Assembly: GCA_017935745.1 (NCBI GenBank)
Contig: JAGBGX010000009.1
Location: 1 to 64,000 of the forward strand
Source: Treponema sp.
GTDB taxonomy: Bacteria; Spirochaetota; Spirochaetia; Treponematales; Treponemataceae
Direction of reading: 5' to 3'
DNA length: 64,000 nucleotides
Shown one piece after another: positions 34,148 through 43,701 of the stretch (position 1 is the stretch's first letter; each line of letters starts with the position of its first letter). The translations under genes were made by a program, and so were the position numbers. The notes beneath the pieces are model-generated. The model was not told the DNA's origin. It saw nothing but the letters and a program-made list of their open reading frames with translations, and searched no databases.

Positions 34148-34848
34148 ATGAAAGAGCAAAAATTATTCGGCGGTCGTTCAACTGCCGGCGTTGTTAAAAG
34201 AGATGATGTTGTGTATCGGCCGCACAAACCCGAACGTGATTTTGCCAATGTGTTCTTGCAATTTCTTGAGGCGCAGGGCTGTCCGTATTCGCAGCGTTAT
34301 TTGGGACGCGATGATTCAGGGCAGGATATGTATAGATATATCAAGGGCGACGTTCCTGTTGAAATTGGTGAGACAACTATAAATCAGCTGTGCCGGTTTA
34401 TGAAAATAGTCAGAGCGTTTCACGACATTTCGACGGATTTTACAAACGGCAGCAGCGTTATTTGCCATAACGATTTGTCGCCGTGCAATACGGTGTTTGC
34501 AGAAAACAGCCCGTGGCAATTATCGATTGGGACGGTGCCGCCGCCGGCGAGCGTTGGGAAGATTTGACATATATTGTCTGGCTGTGGATAAATATCGGAA
34601 GCCATAACCGCAAGCACATCGATATATTCGGACAGATGAAAAAATCGTTACGCGCTTATGGCGCGGACAGTGAAACGCTGTATGATTTTGCACACAAATT
34701 GCTGTGGCGTATGGACAAAGTTATAGCTGAGATGTCAAAAGATAATTATCAATATGAGCGGACGCGTGAATGGGTTGCATTTTCAAAAGTTTGGGTGTAT
34801 GAAAATCGTATAGAAATAAAGAATGAAATTGAAAACTTAAAAATGTAA
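34148..34848 (+). pseudogene. Aminoglycoside/choline phosphotransferase-family protein, frameshifted
   Basis: The first frame holds a kinase-like N-lobe and the catalytic loop VICHNDLSPCNTVF (HNDxxxxN). Near an AAAA run at 34503-34506 it leaves the frame. The next frame continues without loss (KQPVAIIDWDGAAAGERWED) with the metal-binding IIDWD and a C-lobe to 34848. One extra base would restore about 233 residues. Substrate is unknown. The gene follows the CAT-like gene by 13 bp. Confidence 0.8.
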
Positions 34849-34895
34849 AACAGATGATAATTTCCCGCATTTCGGGAATGTAAAATGGAGAAGTT

Positions 34896-37800
34896 ATGGA
34901 AAATTTTTATGATATAAAATCTGGTCTCAAAGGGAAAAGAGATAGCTTTGAAGAGTTATCATGTCAAATATTCCATAGAGAGTTATCTGTTAAAAGTAAT
35001 ACTTTTCAGCGTTATAGAGGTGATGGTGGAGATGGAGGCGTAGAAGCTGTTTTTATCAATGAAGATTTATCTGAAATAGGACTACAAACAAAATACTGGG
35101 AAAACAATTCTTTTGGTACTTCCGAGATAACTCAATTATCAAAATCATTAGAAACAGCTATTAATAATCATCCAAATCTTAAAATCTATTATATTTCTAT
35201 TCCTTTTAATCTGACTGGAGTTGTCGCTGAAGGAAAAAGAGGAAAGAGTCAAACAGAGAAATTTAAGTCTTGGAAAAATGATTGTGAAGCGAAATACAAA
35301 ACTAAAATAATTCTTTGGGATGCTACATCTCTTTCTGATTTGTTACATAAACATGATGTTTCTGGTGGATTATATAGTTATTGGTTTGATAGCAATTGTT
35401 TATCTCAAGAAAACTATATTAGATATTCAAAGTCTATCATAGCACAAGCAGGAAAAAGATATACTCCTGAACTTAATGTTCAAGTTCCATTATATAATAT
35501 ATTAAAGTATTTTTCTGAGAACGATGAGTTGCATAAGGATTTTAATAATATAAATAATCTTATATATAAATATAATAAAAATTCGATTTTTGAAGAAAGA
35601 GATGGAACTTTTTATAATAAAATAAGAGATGGAGTATTAAAAATAATTGAACAATTAAATTTCTTGTTTTATAAGAATCGTTATGAGCTTATTACTGATA
35701 TAAATAAAATTTTGGAATGTTTATTACAATATGTTTCTGAAGAAGAAAAAAAAGCTCTGGTAGATTTAAAAAAGAAATATGGAGAAAAATTTCATGATGG
35801 TCCACAGTTTAGACAATTTATGGCTGAATATATGTGTGAATTTCCATGTGCTTTATTAGATGAAACAAGAGAATTTGAAGATGATTTAAGGTCAATAAAA
35901 GAATTTATAAATAGTGACAATATAAAGTCTTATTTTTCAAAAATCTTGGTGATTACAGGACCTGCAGGTATTGGAAAAACACATAGTATCGTAGATTACA
36001 TAAGAAATGATAAATTAAATACCGATTTTGTGTTTTTTGGAGAAGATTTTTCAACACAAGAACCATGGACTGTTTTTCGTGATAAATTAGGTTTTCCTAG
36101 CACAATCTCCAAAGATGAATTATATCAAATTTTCTCCGCAAATGCAGAAGCAAAACATAGTATCGGAATTATATTTATTGATGCAATAAATGAAAGTGCT
36201 GATATAAATAAATGGCATTCATGGTTACCAGTGTTAATCAATGATATTTCATATTATCCAAATTTAAAACTTTGCCTTTCTTGTAGGGATACATATTTAA
36301 GTGAGTTTGATGATGATTTTTCAAATTTTTTCATTTTTGAACATAACGGATTTGTTGGTAATGAATATTTAGCGATTAATTCGTTCTGTAATTATTATAA
36401 AATACTTCCACCTTCATATCCAATTTTTAATTCAGAATTCGGTAATCCCCTGTTTTTGCATTTGCTATGTGAGACAATATCAAATACATCTAACAAAACC
36501 TTTCCCAAAGGACAACTTGGATTAATATCGGTTTTTAATGATTTTATAAGAATGAAGAATAGAAATATATCAAGACTCTGTGACATTGATACAGAAGAAA
36601 ATATATTGACAAGAATATTTAAATTAATTTCTGAAAAAATGTTAGTGACAAAAAAAAGATATCTACTTTATTCTGAATTCAAAGAAATTACCTCTTCTGT
36701 GCAACCTACCATTTTCTTTTCTAAGTCTTTGGTTAATATATTAGAGAAGGAATCTGTCATTGTAAAATTTAAAACTCAAGATGAAATTAGAGTTAGATTT
36801 TCTTATGATAGATTAACAGATTTCTATATTGCAAAAAATATTCTATCAGAAAACTATGAAAATTATTTAACTGATGAAACTTTTGTGGAATCAAATCTCT
36901 CTGTTATAGAAATGCTATCTATTCTTATACCTGAAAATAAAAATGGTATTGAAATTTTAGATTTTTCTACTAAATCATTTTTTTATGAATCCTTTATATC
37001 TGGACTTTTATGGAGAAAAGCAGAAACAATAACAGATAAAACAGTTTTTTATGTTCGAAAATTATTAAGTCATAAAGATTTTTTTTCAAAAATAATGAAT
37101 TCACTTCTTAGTATAGCCATAACACCAAATAGTAGGCTAAATGCATATTTTATTCATAATTTATTATCCGAAAATTCAATGTGTAATAGAGATTGTTTTT
37201 TTACATTTTATTTGATAAACGATTATGAATTAAAAAATTCAGCATGGCAACTCATAAATCGAGCATGCTTTTCTGAATTAGATAATTATACAGATGATAC
37301 CTTATTCTTGTGGTGCATTATTTTGAGTTGGTTTTGTTCTGCTTCAGATAGAAGAATTCGTGATCAAAGTAGTAAAGGATTAACTCGAATTTTATACAAA
37401 TCCCCATCATTATGTATTAGATTGTATGATTTTTTTTCTGACTCCGATGATGAATATATTTTAGAAAGAATTCTCCAATCTGTATATTCAAGTCTCTTAT
37501 TGACAAGAAGTTATAAAGATATTGAATCAATTGCAAATTTTATCAAAAGCAATAATTTACTAGAAAAATATGATAATGTAATTATACACGATTCTCTTAG
37601 ATTAATAGTTGAATTTGCATACATAGAAAATTCAAATTTTCTAGACGTAGATGAATATAAAAAGATTGTTTCAATAAAATCAAATTCTAAATTTGAAAAA
37701 GTAGATGAAGCAGTGTATAACAAATTAATTCAGAATGAAGTATTCAATGATTATAATATCAATTTTGTTGGACGCTGGTATACAGATTTTCAAAGATATA

Positions 37801-38990
37801 TATTGGGTAATAAAATTGATATCTTTGATTTAAAAGCCGCAGACATTTCAAATGAGGATATCTATAAATGGTTTGTTGTTAGTCTGCATAATTTAGGTTA
37901 TCCAGGCTTTGATGATAGAGCGTTTTATTTTGATAATTATTTAAAAGGAAAATATGGTAACGGTCGTGGTAAACCAGTTTATATCGAAAGATTGTCAAAA
38001 AAATATTATTGGATATTGTTACATAAATTAATTGGACTTTTAAGTAACTCCTGCGAACTAAAATCAAATAAATATGAGGATGAAAGAGAATCTACTCTTC
38101 CTTTATTATATAGTATTCCTTTAAGGGACATTGATTTATCTGATCAAAGGTTCAACTCAAAAATTATTTATCCAAGTATTCATGAAAATTCTACCAAAAT
38201 AAATATTGAAAAAACTCCCATAGATTGGATAACAGATGATAATGATTTTTTTGATGAACAGGCAATTATTTTTAATTTAAAAGATGAAAATGATATTGAA
38301 TGGATTCCTTTGAATTATATCCAAAAAATAAAAACAACAGAAGATGAAACTGCTGAATACCCATATCGAGATACATGTATATTATTATCTTCTTCATTTA
38401 TTTCTAATGCTGATTTTGATAATTTGTCAGAAACCGAATTGCGAAAATTAGTAAATGGAAATGTTTTTGATAATATTACCAAAGATTATAGAATATATTT
38501 AGGTGAATATACAAAATCACGAAGTTATCAAGAATATACAGAGCGAGATTATATTTCAGAAATAGAATACAGAAATGATGATATAAAAATATATCCTACA
38601 TCTTGTGAACTTCTACGTGGAGCAGAATGGGAATACGATTGCAGCTATGAATCAATTAATTTATTAGAACCTTCAAGAATGATAATTGAAAATCTTAATC
38701 TTGTTTGGGATGGTGATTCAGGCTGGATTGACGAAAAGAATAATCTTGTTTTATTTTCCCAAATGTTCAAAGAGCACATTTGTTTATTTATGAGAAAAGA
38801 CTTTGTAAAAAAAATCATTAGTACTATTAAAATGAAATTAATATTTCGAATTTATAAAGAAAAAATGTATGTGCCATCTGAAGGAGGATGGAATAGCAGT
38901 TTACACAATAAAAGGATTTTAATGAGTTTTGATGGGAATGAATTGAAATATATTCAAAACTTTGAAGATGAGAATGATTTTAGAGGTTAA
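34896..38990 (+). CDS. Large STAND NTPase with N-terminal nuclease-like domain (Avs-like defence protein)
   Basis: This 1364-residue, very AT-rich gene encodes an N-terminal PD-(D/E)xK-like domain (FEELSCQIFHRE, GDGGDGGVEAVF and LQTKYW at residues 18-68), then a STAND-type NTPase with Walker A GPAGIGKTH (355-363), Walker B IIFIDAINES (425-434) and LKLCLSCRDTYL (457-468), and about 850 residues of mostly helical C-terminus without obvious repeats. This is the plan of AVAST/Avs proteins, whose C-terminus senses a phage protein and whose N-terminus cuts DNA. The exact Avs type is not assignable. It follows GGAGAAG and stands alone. Confidence 0.85.
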   Translation: MENFYDIKSGLKGKRDSFEELSCQIFHRELSVKSNTFQRYRGDGGDGGVEAVFINEDLSEIGLQTKYWENNSFGTSEITQLSKSLETAINNHPNLKIYYISIPFNLTGVVAEGKRGKSQTEKFKSWKNDCEAKYKTKIILWDATSLSDLLHKHDVSGGLYSYWFDSNCLSQENYIRYSKSIIAQAGKRYTPELNVQVPLYNILKYFSENDELHKDFNNINNLIYKYNKNSIFEERDGTFYNKIRDGVLKIIEQLNFLFYKNRYELITDINKILECLLQYVSEEEKKALVDLKKKYGEKFHDGPQFRQFMAEYMCEFPCALLDETREFEDDLRSIKEFINSDNIKSYFSKILVITGPAGIGKTHSIVDYIRNDKLNTDFVFFGEDFSTQEPWTVFRDKLGFPSTISKDELYQIFSANAEAKHSIGIIFIDAINESADINKWHSWLPVLINDISYYPNLKLCLSCRDTYLSEFDDDFSNFFIFEHNGFVGNEYLAINSFCNYYKILPPSYPIFNSEFGNPLFLHLLCETISNTSNKTFPKGQLGLISVFNDFIRMKNRNISRLCDIDTEENILTRIFKLISEKMLVTKKRYLLYSEFKEITSSVQPTIFFSKSLVNILEKESVIVKFKTQDEIRVRFSYDRLTDFYIAKNILSENYENYLTDETFVESNLSVIEMLSILIPENKNGIEILDFSTKSFFYESFISGLLWRKAETITDKTVFYVRKLLSHKDFFSKIMNSLLSIAITPNSRLNAYFIHNLLSENSMCNRDCFFTFYLINDYELKNSAWQLINRACFSELDNYTDDTLFLWCIILSWFCSASDRRIRDQSSKGLTRILYKSPSLCIRLYDFFSDSDDEYILERILQSVYSSLLLTRSYKDIESIANFIKSNNLLEKYDNVIIHDSLRLIVEFAYIENSNFLDVDEYKKIVSIKSNSKFEKVDEAVYNKLIQNEVFNDYNINFVGRWYTDFQRYILGNKIDIFDLKAADISNEDIYKWFVVSLHNLGYPGFDDRAFYFDNYLKGKYGNGRGKPVYIERLSKKYYWILLHKLIGLLSNSCELKSNKYEDERESTLPLLYSIPLRDIDLSDQRFNSKIIYPSIHENSTKINIEKTPIDWITDDNDFFDEQAIIFNLKDENDIEWIPLNYIQKIKTTEDETAEYPYRDTCILLSSSFISNADFDNLSETELRKLVNGNVFDNITKDYRIYLGEYTKSRSYQEYTERDYISEIEYRNDDIKIYPTSCELLRGAEWEYDCSYESINLLEPSRMIIENLNLVWDGDSGWIDEKNNLVLFSQMFKEHICLFMRKDFVKKIISTIKMKLIFRIYKEKMYVPSEGGWNSSLHNKRILMSFDGNELKYIQNFEDENDFRG

Positions 38991-38995
38991 AAAAC

Positions 38996-39079
38996 ATGGC
39001 AGAAAATAAAACTGGCGAAATTATGATTTATCGAACAGAAAACGGACAGACAATCGAGAATAACCAAAAGAAAAAATAA
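38996..39079 (+). pseudogene. RhuM N-terminal fragment
   Basis: Twenty-seven codons (MAENKTGEIMIYRTENGQ followed by a lysine-rich end and TAA) match the start pattern of RhuM proteins such as the gene at 19433 (NGEMIIYNTDDG). Nothing else of the gene is present. Confidence 0.5.
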
Positions 39080-39113
39080 TAAAACTGTGGTATAATAACG
39101 ATGAGAACAAATT

Positions 39114-39332
39114 ATGAACGAGAGTCAGCAGATTTTGTTTATGCAGATTAGGATTTTACGCATGATGGCAGAAAAATATTCCCTTTCTTTAAAACAGGCA
39201 GCGGAGATTTTCGGGCAGTATAATGTGCTCGCCTTTATTCGCGAAGGTTTCGGTATTTTTCATGTTGAAGGTGATGATGCTGTTTTTGAAGAAGTAAAGT
39301 CGTATCTACATACCAAAGGAGCTGATTTATGA
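39114..39332 (+). CDS. DUF3791 domain protein
   Basis: The 72-residue helical protein (QQILFMQIRILRMMAEKYSL; SLKQAAEIFGQYNVLAFIRE) matches DUF3791. It overlaps the DUF3990 gene by 4 bp (ATGA). The arrangement of DUF3791 then DUF3990 is recurrent in gut bacteria and looks like an antitoxin-toxin or guard-effector pair; which protein does what is inferred. Confidence 0.8.
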   Translation: MNESQQILFMQIRILRMMAEKYSLSLKQAAEIFGQYNVLAFIREGFGIFHVEGDDAVFEEVKSYLHTKGADL

Positions 39333-39895
39333 AAAAGCTGGAAAAAGGGATGGTTCTTTATCACGGAAGCTATTGTGTTGTTGAAAATCCAGATTTAAGA
39401 AAGTGTGCTATGTATAAGGATTTTGGGCAAGGTTTTTATCTTACAACTTCAAAAGAACAGGCAGAATCATTTTCAAAGATTTCTGCGACTAAGGCTAAGT
39501 CAAAAGGGTTAATTGCAAATTCAGAAAAGTTTGCCTATATAACTTCTTTCGAAATAGGTGAACTTGGCACTTTAAAAATTTTTAATTTTGAAGAAGCTGA
39601 TGCAGTTTGGCTTCATTGTATTGTATCCCATAGAAAAAGCGGAGTATTTTCTGAAATAAAAGATTCCATGAAAAATTATGATGTAATTTCCGGCAAAATT
39701 GCAAATGATGATACCAACGCTACGATTCTTGCATATATGGGAAATGTGTTTGGTGCTATGAGAAGTGAGCAGGCAGATAAAATGTGTGAAAGTCTTTTGC
39801 TCCCTGAGCGTTTGAAAGACCAGTTCTGTTTTAGAAGTGATAAGGCAATTTCTGTTTTTCAGTTCTTGAAAAGCAAAAAGGTTGTTTTGGAGTAG
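39329..39895 (+). CDS. DUF3990 protein, ADP-ribosyltransferase-like fold
   Basis: The 188-residue protein starts LEKGMVLYHGSYCVVENPDL (residues 4-23) and continues with DFGQGFYLTTSKEQAESF (34-51), the Arg/His then Tyr motifs of ADP-ribosyltransferase-type folds, and ends with a Cys/Phe-rich segment (DQFCFRSDKAISVFQFLKSK). A toxin that ADP-ribosylates a target is plausible but not proven. It is flanked by its partners at 39114 and 39899. Confidence 0.8.
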   Translation: MKKLEKGMVLYHGSYCVVENPDLRKCAMYKDFGQGFYLTTSKEQAESFSKISATKAKSKGLIANSEKFAYITSFEIGELGTLKIFNFEEADAVWLHCIVSHRKSGVFSEIKDSMKNYDVISGKIANDDTNATILAYMGNVFGAMRSEQADKMCESLLLPERLKDQFCFRSDKAISVFQFLKSKKVVLE

Positions 39896-39898
39896 AGT

Positions 39899-40165
39899 AT
39901 GAGTGATAAACCAAATGATAAAACTTTGTTTGCAATGGACTTGAATGCTATGATGACAGTTGAACAAATTGCTCAGGAAACAAATGAGCCACAAGAAAAC
40001 GTTCTTCTTGATTTTATGAAGTCTAATACTGCTGAGATGCTTTATGATGATGCAACAAAACTATGGTGGGACGGGCCTTCGGCTGTTGCAGAAGAGTATA
40101 AAAGTCAGAAAATTAGGAGAGCATATCATGCTATTTCACCGAGCATAGCCTTGAACTTTCTATAA
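39899..40165 (+). CDS. Third gene of the DUF3791/DUF3990 unit, C-terminus probably altered
   Basis: The 88-residue protein has MMTVEQIAQETNEPQENVLL and FMKSNTAEMLYDDATKLWWD then GPSAVAEEYKSQ, a pattern found with DUF3990 units. The last codons (RRAYHAISPSIALNF) run across the start region of an hsdR remnant, so the native end was probably lost. It begins 3 bp after the DUF3990 stop. Confidence 0.65.
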   Translation: MSDKPNDKTLFAMDLNAMMTVEQIAQETNEPQENVLLDFMKSNTAEMLYDDATKLWWDGPSAVAEEYKSQKIRRAYHAISPSIALNFL

Positions 40166-40650
40166 TGGAACTGTTTGAGAATCAGGGTTATGCGCATATA
40201 ACCGGAAGTGAAATTCACCACGAAAAAACTGAAGTCCCTTTGGTTGATGTGCTTCGCAATTTTATTTTGTTCCGCTGCGCAGGCGAAACTATTACAGAAA
40301 ATGAAATTAATACTGTCTTATTCAGCTGATTTATTCGTGCGGAGAGTTTCATCCCTGCGGGGCTGCAAGCTGTACCCCGACGCTTGCAGCGAGGTTGTTG
40401 ATTTTGAAAATCTCGAAAACAATATTTTTCAAATTGTAAATCAGCTTGAAGTTCAGGGGCAGAGGGCAGCTTCGTATTCCAGACGGAATTGTTTATGCAA
40501 ACGGCATTACGCTAGTCGTTCTGGAATTCAAATCTGACGGCATAGAAGAACTTTTCTAAGTCGGAAAGAATATCAATTTTGATTTGTTCAGTCCTGAATA
40601 TCTTGAAAAGCTGAACAAACTTCCTTTGCCTAATACAAAAATCAACATCT
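40128..40650 (+). pseudogene. hsdR: hsdR (type I restriction) remnants
   Basis: AGGAGA and an ATG at 40128 lie one base out of frame with YFTEHSLELSIMELFENQGY and HITGSEIHHEKTEVPLVDVL, typical of the HsdR N-terminus. Later pieces in changing frames are VDFENLENNIFQIVNQLEV, IPDGIVYANGITLVVLEFKS, and FDLFSPEYLEKLNKLPLPNT, which resembles an HsdR C-terminal part. The gene has been reduced to about 520 bp by deletions and frameshifts, with hsdM and hsdS absent. Confidence 0.75.
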
Positions 40651-40689
40651 CCGATCCAAAAATCCGCCGGAATGTAAATCATCACCCTT

Positions 40690-41535
40690 TTAATTTCCTT
40701 TTGCGTTTGACTTTTTTTTTGCGACAAGCAGATTGTGATAAAAGTAGTTTTTGTACGTGATGTTTCTTTCGGTGCAATACTTGTCTATTTCGGCGGAGAG
40801 AAGTTTCCAGTATTCCGTATTTTTGTTGATATATATTTCGCGGTAACCGTCAAAACAGTGAGGATATTTTTCACGGATATAGTGCAGGATTTCCTGCCTG
40901 TAGTTTCCGCGGAGATTCAGATTTTCAAACCAGTATTCGCAGACAAAGTCTTTCGTCGCTTCAATGATTTTTTTAAAATCTGTTATGTACGGAAATATGG
41001 GCGACATAAATAAAACGGTGTAAATGCCCTGCCTTCGCAATTCTTTTAATGCTGCAATCCGCTGCGAAATGCTTTTTGCGTTATCCATATCGCTTTGAAA
41101 ACCGTCGTCCAAAGTGTTTACGGAAATCGCAACCGTCAAATGCTTCAACTCTTTTAATATATCAATGTCCCTCAGCACCAAATCTGATTTTGTAGAAACC
41201 GTAATAAAACAATCCGCCTGCCTCAATTGCTCCAAAACGCTTCTTGTTATCTGATATTTTGCTTCAAAAGGATTATAGCAGTCCGTTACAGAAGAAATAA
41301 ACACGGATTTGCGGGCCACCTTTTTCACATCAATCGGTTTTTCGCACCGCTTTACATCGATAAAATTTCCCCATTCTTCCGTATGCCCGGTAACCCGCTT
41401 CATAAAACGGGCATAACAGTATTTGCACGCGTGAGGACAGCCGATATACGGATTTATCACGTAATCGCTTGCCGGCAGATTGGATTTTGTAATCAACTCT
41501 TTTGCAGGAATTTCTTTTTCAATTATTTGCATCAT
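40690..41535 (-). CDS. SPL-family radical SAM protein
   Basis: From the ATG at 41535 the 281-residue protein has a spore-photoproduct-lyase-like radical SAM core: IIEKEIPAKELITKSNLPAS, YVINPYIGCPHACKYCYARF (CxxxCxYC, about 35-47), SVTDCYNPFEAKYQITR and NTLDDGFQSD. These proteins cleave SAM reductively with a 4Fe-4S cluster; members besides SplB have no clear substrate. A longer reading from 41751 has low-complexity sequence and is rejected. A truncated relative is at 12106. Confidence 0.85.
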   Translation of the reverse strand: MMQIIEKEIPAKELITKSNLPASDYVINPYIGCPHACKYCYARFMKRVTGHTEEWGNFIDVKRCEKPIDVKKVARKSVFISSVTDCYNPFEAKYQITRSVLEQLRQADCFITVSTKSDLVLRDIDILKELKHLTVAISVNTLDDGFQSDMDNAKSISQRIAALKELRRQGIYTVLFMSPIFPYITDFKKIIEATKDFVCEYWFENLNLRGNYRQEILHYIREKYPHCFDGYREIYINKNTEYWKLLSAEIDKYCTERNITYKNYFYHNLLVAKKKSNAKGN

Positions 41536-42046
41536 ACTTTTCTTTCGGGAACAGCAGCGTTGTGTTTTTTTATTTTTCGGGCGGCTTTTTGCTCCGTTGC
41601 ACTCCGCAAAAACCGGGCTATTCAGGGTTTCGCTATCGCTCCAGCCGCTTCCCTCACTCACTGGCGTTCGTTCAGTCCAGTGGCCGGCTAACGCCGCCCT
41701 TACTATCCCTGCCGCAGAAAACATAAATCCCGCTCTGTTATTTTTCCGCACAAAAGATTTTGCAAAAACGCCTTATCATATAAGTAAACCGCAAAAACGC
41801 CTTTTTGTCTATAGCAACTCCACCGGTGCGATTATTTCTTTTCTGATGTCCGCTTTCGTTTTTTACGGAAACGTCTCCGGAAAAAATTCACGCGGATTTA
41901 TATCCAAAGCCTTTGCGATTCTGATGATTGTCACGGCCGGCGGCTTTTTCTTGCCGCTGCTGAAAACATCTGCTGTATTTGCTGCTGCGGACGCTGTTCA
42001 CAGCGTTGTCTTTGAGCATAAGGCTTCGGCTGTCCGCACGTTTTTT
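41536..42046. other. Intergenic region with repeats, no confident gene
   Basis: The 511-bp gap has a GGCTTTTTGC/GCAAAAACC hairpin near 41583-41622 followed by a GC-rich segment (about 41634-41697), and a direct repeat GCAAAAACGCCTT at 41762-41774 and 41791-41803. A plus-strand frame near 41850-42067 encodes a hydrophobic peptide (GFISKAFAILMIVTAGGFFL) that may be a membrane-gene relic, but it lacks a supported start. Confidence 0.4.
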
Positions 42047-42811
42047 TTACTCAACAGAATTCACTGAAATGATATTTCCTCCTTCGATTTTGAATACGTT
42101 CCATGTTGTTCCGCGCTGCGGTGCGGAAATTTTCCACGAGCCTTTGAGTGCATTGTCGGCATAGACGCGGACACGTGCGCCCGACTGCGAAAGCCCTGTG
42201 CCTTCCTGTTCGTTCCGCCCGGTCCAGTTGAAAACGAAATAGCAGTAGGCCGCCGCCGTGTCGAGCTGCGTGATGGTAACTGTCTCAGGTCCGAAGCTGT
42301 CTCTGTCGTCGCGGTCAAGCCATACCGTTCCGTCGTCACTCCGCACGGTGTCCCGGAATGAAATATGATACGCGTTCGATTTCACCAAATGCGCGTCAAG
42401 GTCGGCAGGCGTTTTTCCCCAGTCCAAAACCATCTTGATGCATTGGTATGCGACTTTTTTTGGAATGGAATATTTGCAGAAGAAAATCGCGCCGCCGAAC
42501 ACGTCGAACGAATCCTTTGTCAATACATAATCTTCATGCTGAATGATGAAATGATACGTGCCGTCTTCCACAACGGGAAACGATGCGATTCCGTCTTTGT
42601 CCGACTTTGTGCTGCCGGCTCCCTCGATTGCCACGAGCGCGCCTTCTACCGGCTTCCCTGTGTCGCAGTCTGTAATCCACAGCGACAGTACGCCGTCCAT
42701 CTCACGTTCCGCAATCCGATGCAGAATCCGCGCCTTATACACCGCGTCATCTTCCGCGTGCAGAAAAGCCGCCGCCACAAACAGGACGGCAGCCAGAAAT
42801 TGCTTTTTCAT
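42047..42811 (-). CDS. Exported protein with carboxypeptidase-regulatory-like and YfaP/DUF2135-like domains
   Basis: This 254-residue protein has a signal peptide (MKKQFLAAVLFVAAAFLHA), a Greek-key CarbopepD_reg-like domain (about 42-100: SLWITDCDTGKPVEGALVAI; YHFIIQHEDYV), then a DUF2135/YfaP-like domain (MVLDWGKTPADLDAHLV; WLDRDDRDSFGPETVTI). It probably acts in the periplasm or at the surface. It is the last gene of an operon beginning at 46623, 18 bp after the previous. Confidence 0.8.
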   Translation of the reverse strand: MKKQFLAAVLFVAAAFLHAEDDAVYKARILHRIAEREMDGVLSLWITDCDTGKPVEGALVAIEGAGSTKSDKDGIASFPVVEDGTYHFIIQHEDYVLTKDSFDVFGGAIFFCKYSIPKKVAYQCIKMVLDWGKTPADLDAHLVKSNAYHISFRDTVRSDDGTVWLDRDDRDSFGPETVTITQLDTAAAYCYFVFNWTGRNEQEGTGLSQSGARVRVYADNALKGSWKISAPQRGTTWNVFKIEGGNIISVNSVE

Positions 42812-42829
42812 GTTTCCTCCGAATTGTTT

Positions 42830-43657
42830 TTATTCCTTCCGTGCAACAGCGAGCGAATAGAAGCATGAGCCGTCGGCTTCTATCCAGCGGCTGATAATGT
42901 AAAAGCCGTGCAAGTCTGCCTGCGACAGAAGCACGTCGCCGAGAACCAGTTTTGCCGACGCGGTGTTCGCGCCGTTTCTGTTCAGTTCTGTTGCCTTGTC
43001 GAATGTGTATGTTCTGATATGCGCATTCTGTTCAATGGCAAGCTGCTGGGCGGCATTCACATCGGCAACGAGCATGGAACGGTACGGGACGGAATACGCT
43101 CCCGAAATTCCTACGGCGACGCGGCATCCGTCTATTTTCGGCACGTTCCGAATCCATCCGGGGCGTCCGCCTTCGTTCTTCGGCACGGAAATAGCAGCCT
43201 GCACCGCCGCTTCCGAATGCCGTGCGGCGACAACCGTCAGCTGTGAAAAATGGCGGCAGAATATGATTTCCAGCGTCTCGCACAGCTGCGCCGTCGTTTC
43301 GTCGCGGTAGTCGATGTTTGAATCCCGGCTGTCGCGGAAAAAATCATTGTTGTATGTGGAGACAATTCCCGCGTCCACCGTGCAGGCGCTGTTCATGGCA
43401 ATCTGGTTTGCGATATGAAGCTTCGCCCGCTCAATTTCCTTGGCGCGCGTCTCCATGCGCGGCGCGATGCCGATATACGCAAAGCGTCCGTAGTCCGCTG
43501 TGTTCAGGAGCGAGTTGATTTCGCTGATTTCTGCAAGCCTCTGGCTTTCGCTGTCATGTTCCGCGCCTGCCCCGTAACCGGCTTTTTGCGGCGCGCTGCG
43601 GCAGCTGAAAAACAGGAAAGCCAGCGCAGTTGCAAGAAGACATCGCCTCATAGTCAT
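42830..43657 (-). CDS. LPP20-like lipoprotein
   Basis: From the ATG at 43657, preceded by AGGAG, the 275-residue protein has a lipoprotein signal (ATALAFLFFSC), then GIAPRMETRAKEIERAKLHI, IDYRDETTAQLCETLEIIFC, and GWIRNVPKIDGCRVAVGISG in the style of LPP20/LPP20-like proteins. Only one cysteine is placed for lipidation. Fourth gene of the envelope operon; the next gene upstream is a paralogue in the same family. Confidence 0.75.
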   Translation of the reverse strand: MTMRRCLLATALAFLFFSCRSAPQKAGYGAGAEHDSESQRLAEISEINSLLNTADYGRFAYIGIAPRMETRAKEIERAKLHIANQIAMNSACTVDAGIVSTYNNDFFRDSRDSNIDYRDETTAQLCETLEIIFCRHFSQLTVVAARHSEAAVQAAISVPKNEGGRPGWIRNVPKIDGCRVAVGISGAYSVPYRSMLVADVNAAQQLAIEQNAHIRTYTFDKATELNRNGANTASAKLVLGDVLLSQADLHGFYIISRWIEADGSCFYSLAVARKE

Positions 43658-43701
43658 GCCGCTCCTGCACGGACAGAATTTTTGTTCCGTCCGCACCGTG
43701 C

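Noticed and set aside
8648..40165. Chromosomal integron cassette array
   Set aside because: Many small unrelated genes look cassette-like, but orientations are mixed, and I saw no attC-type GTTRRRY-flanked palindromes after genes and no integrase.
41480..42067. Membrane protein on the plus strand
   Set aside because: The first part overlaps the radical SAM gene on the opposite strand, and the hydrophobic C-terminal part has no start codon with a ribosome-binding site.
42365..43246. Plus-strand frames opposite the envelope operon
   Set aside because: These are shadows of the lipoprotein genes; none has a signal peptide, motif or ribosome-binding site.
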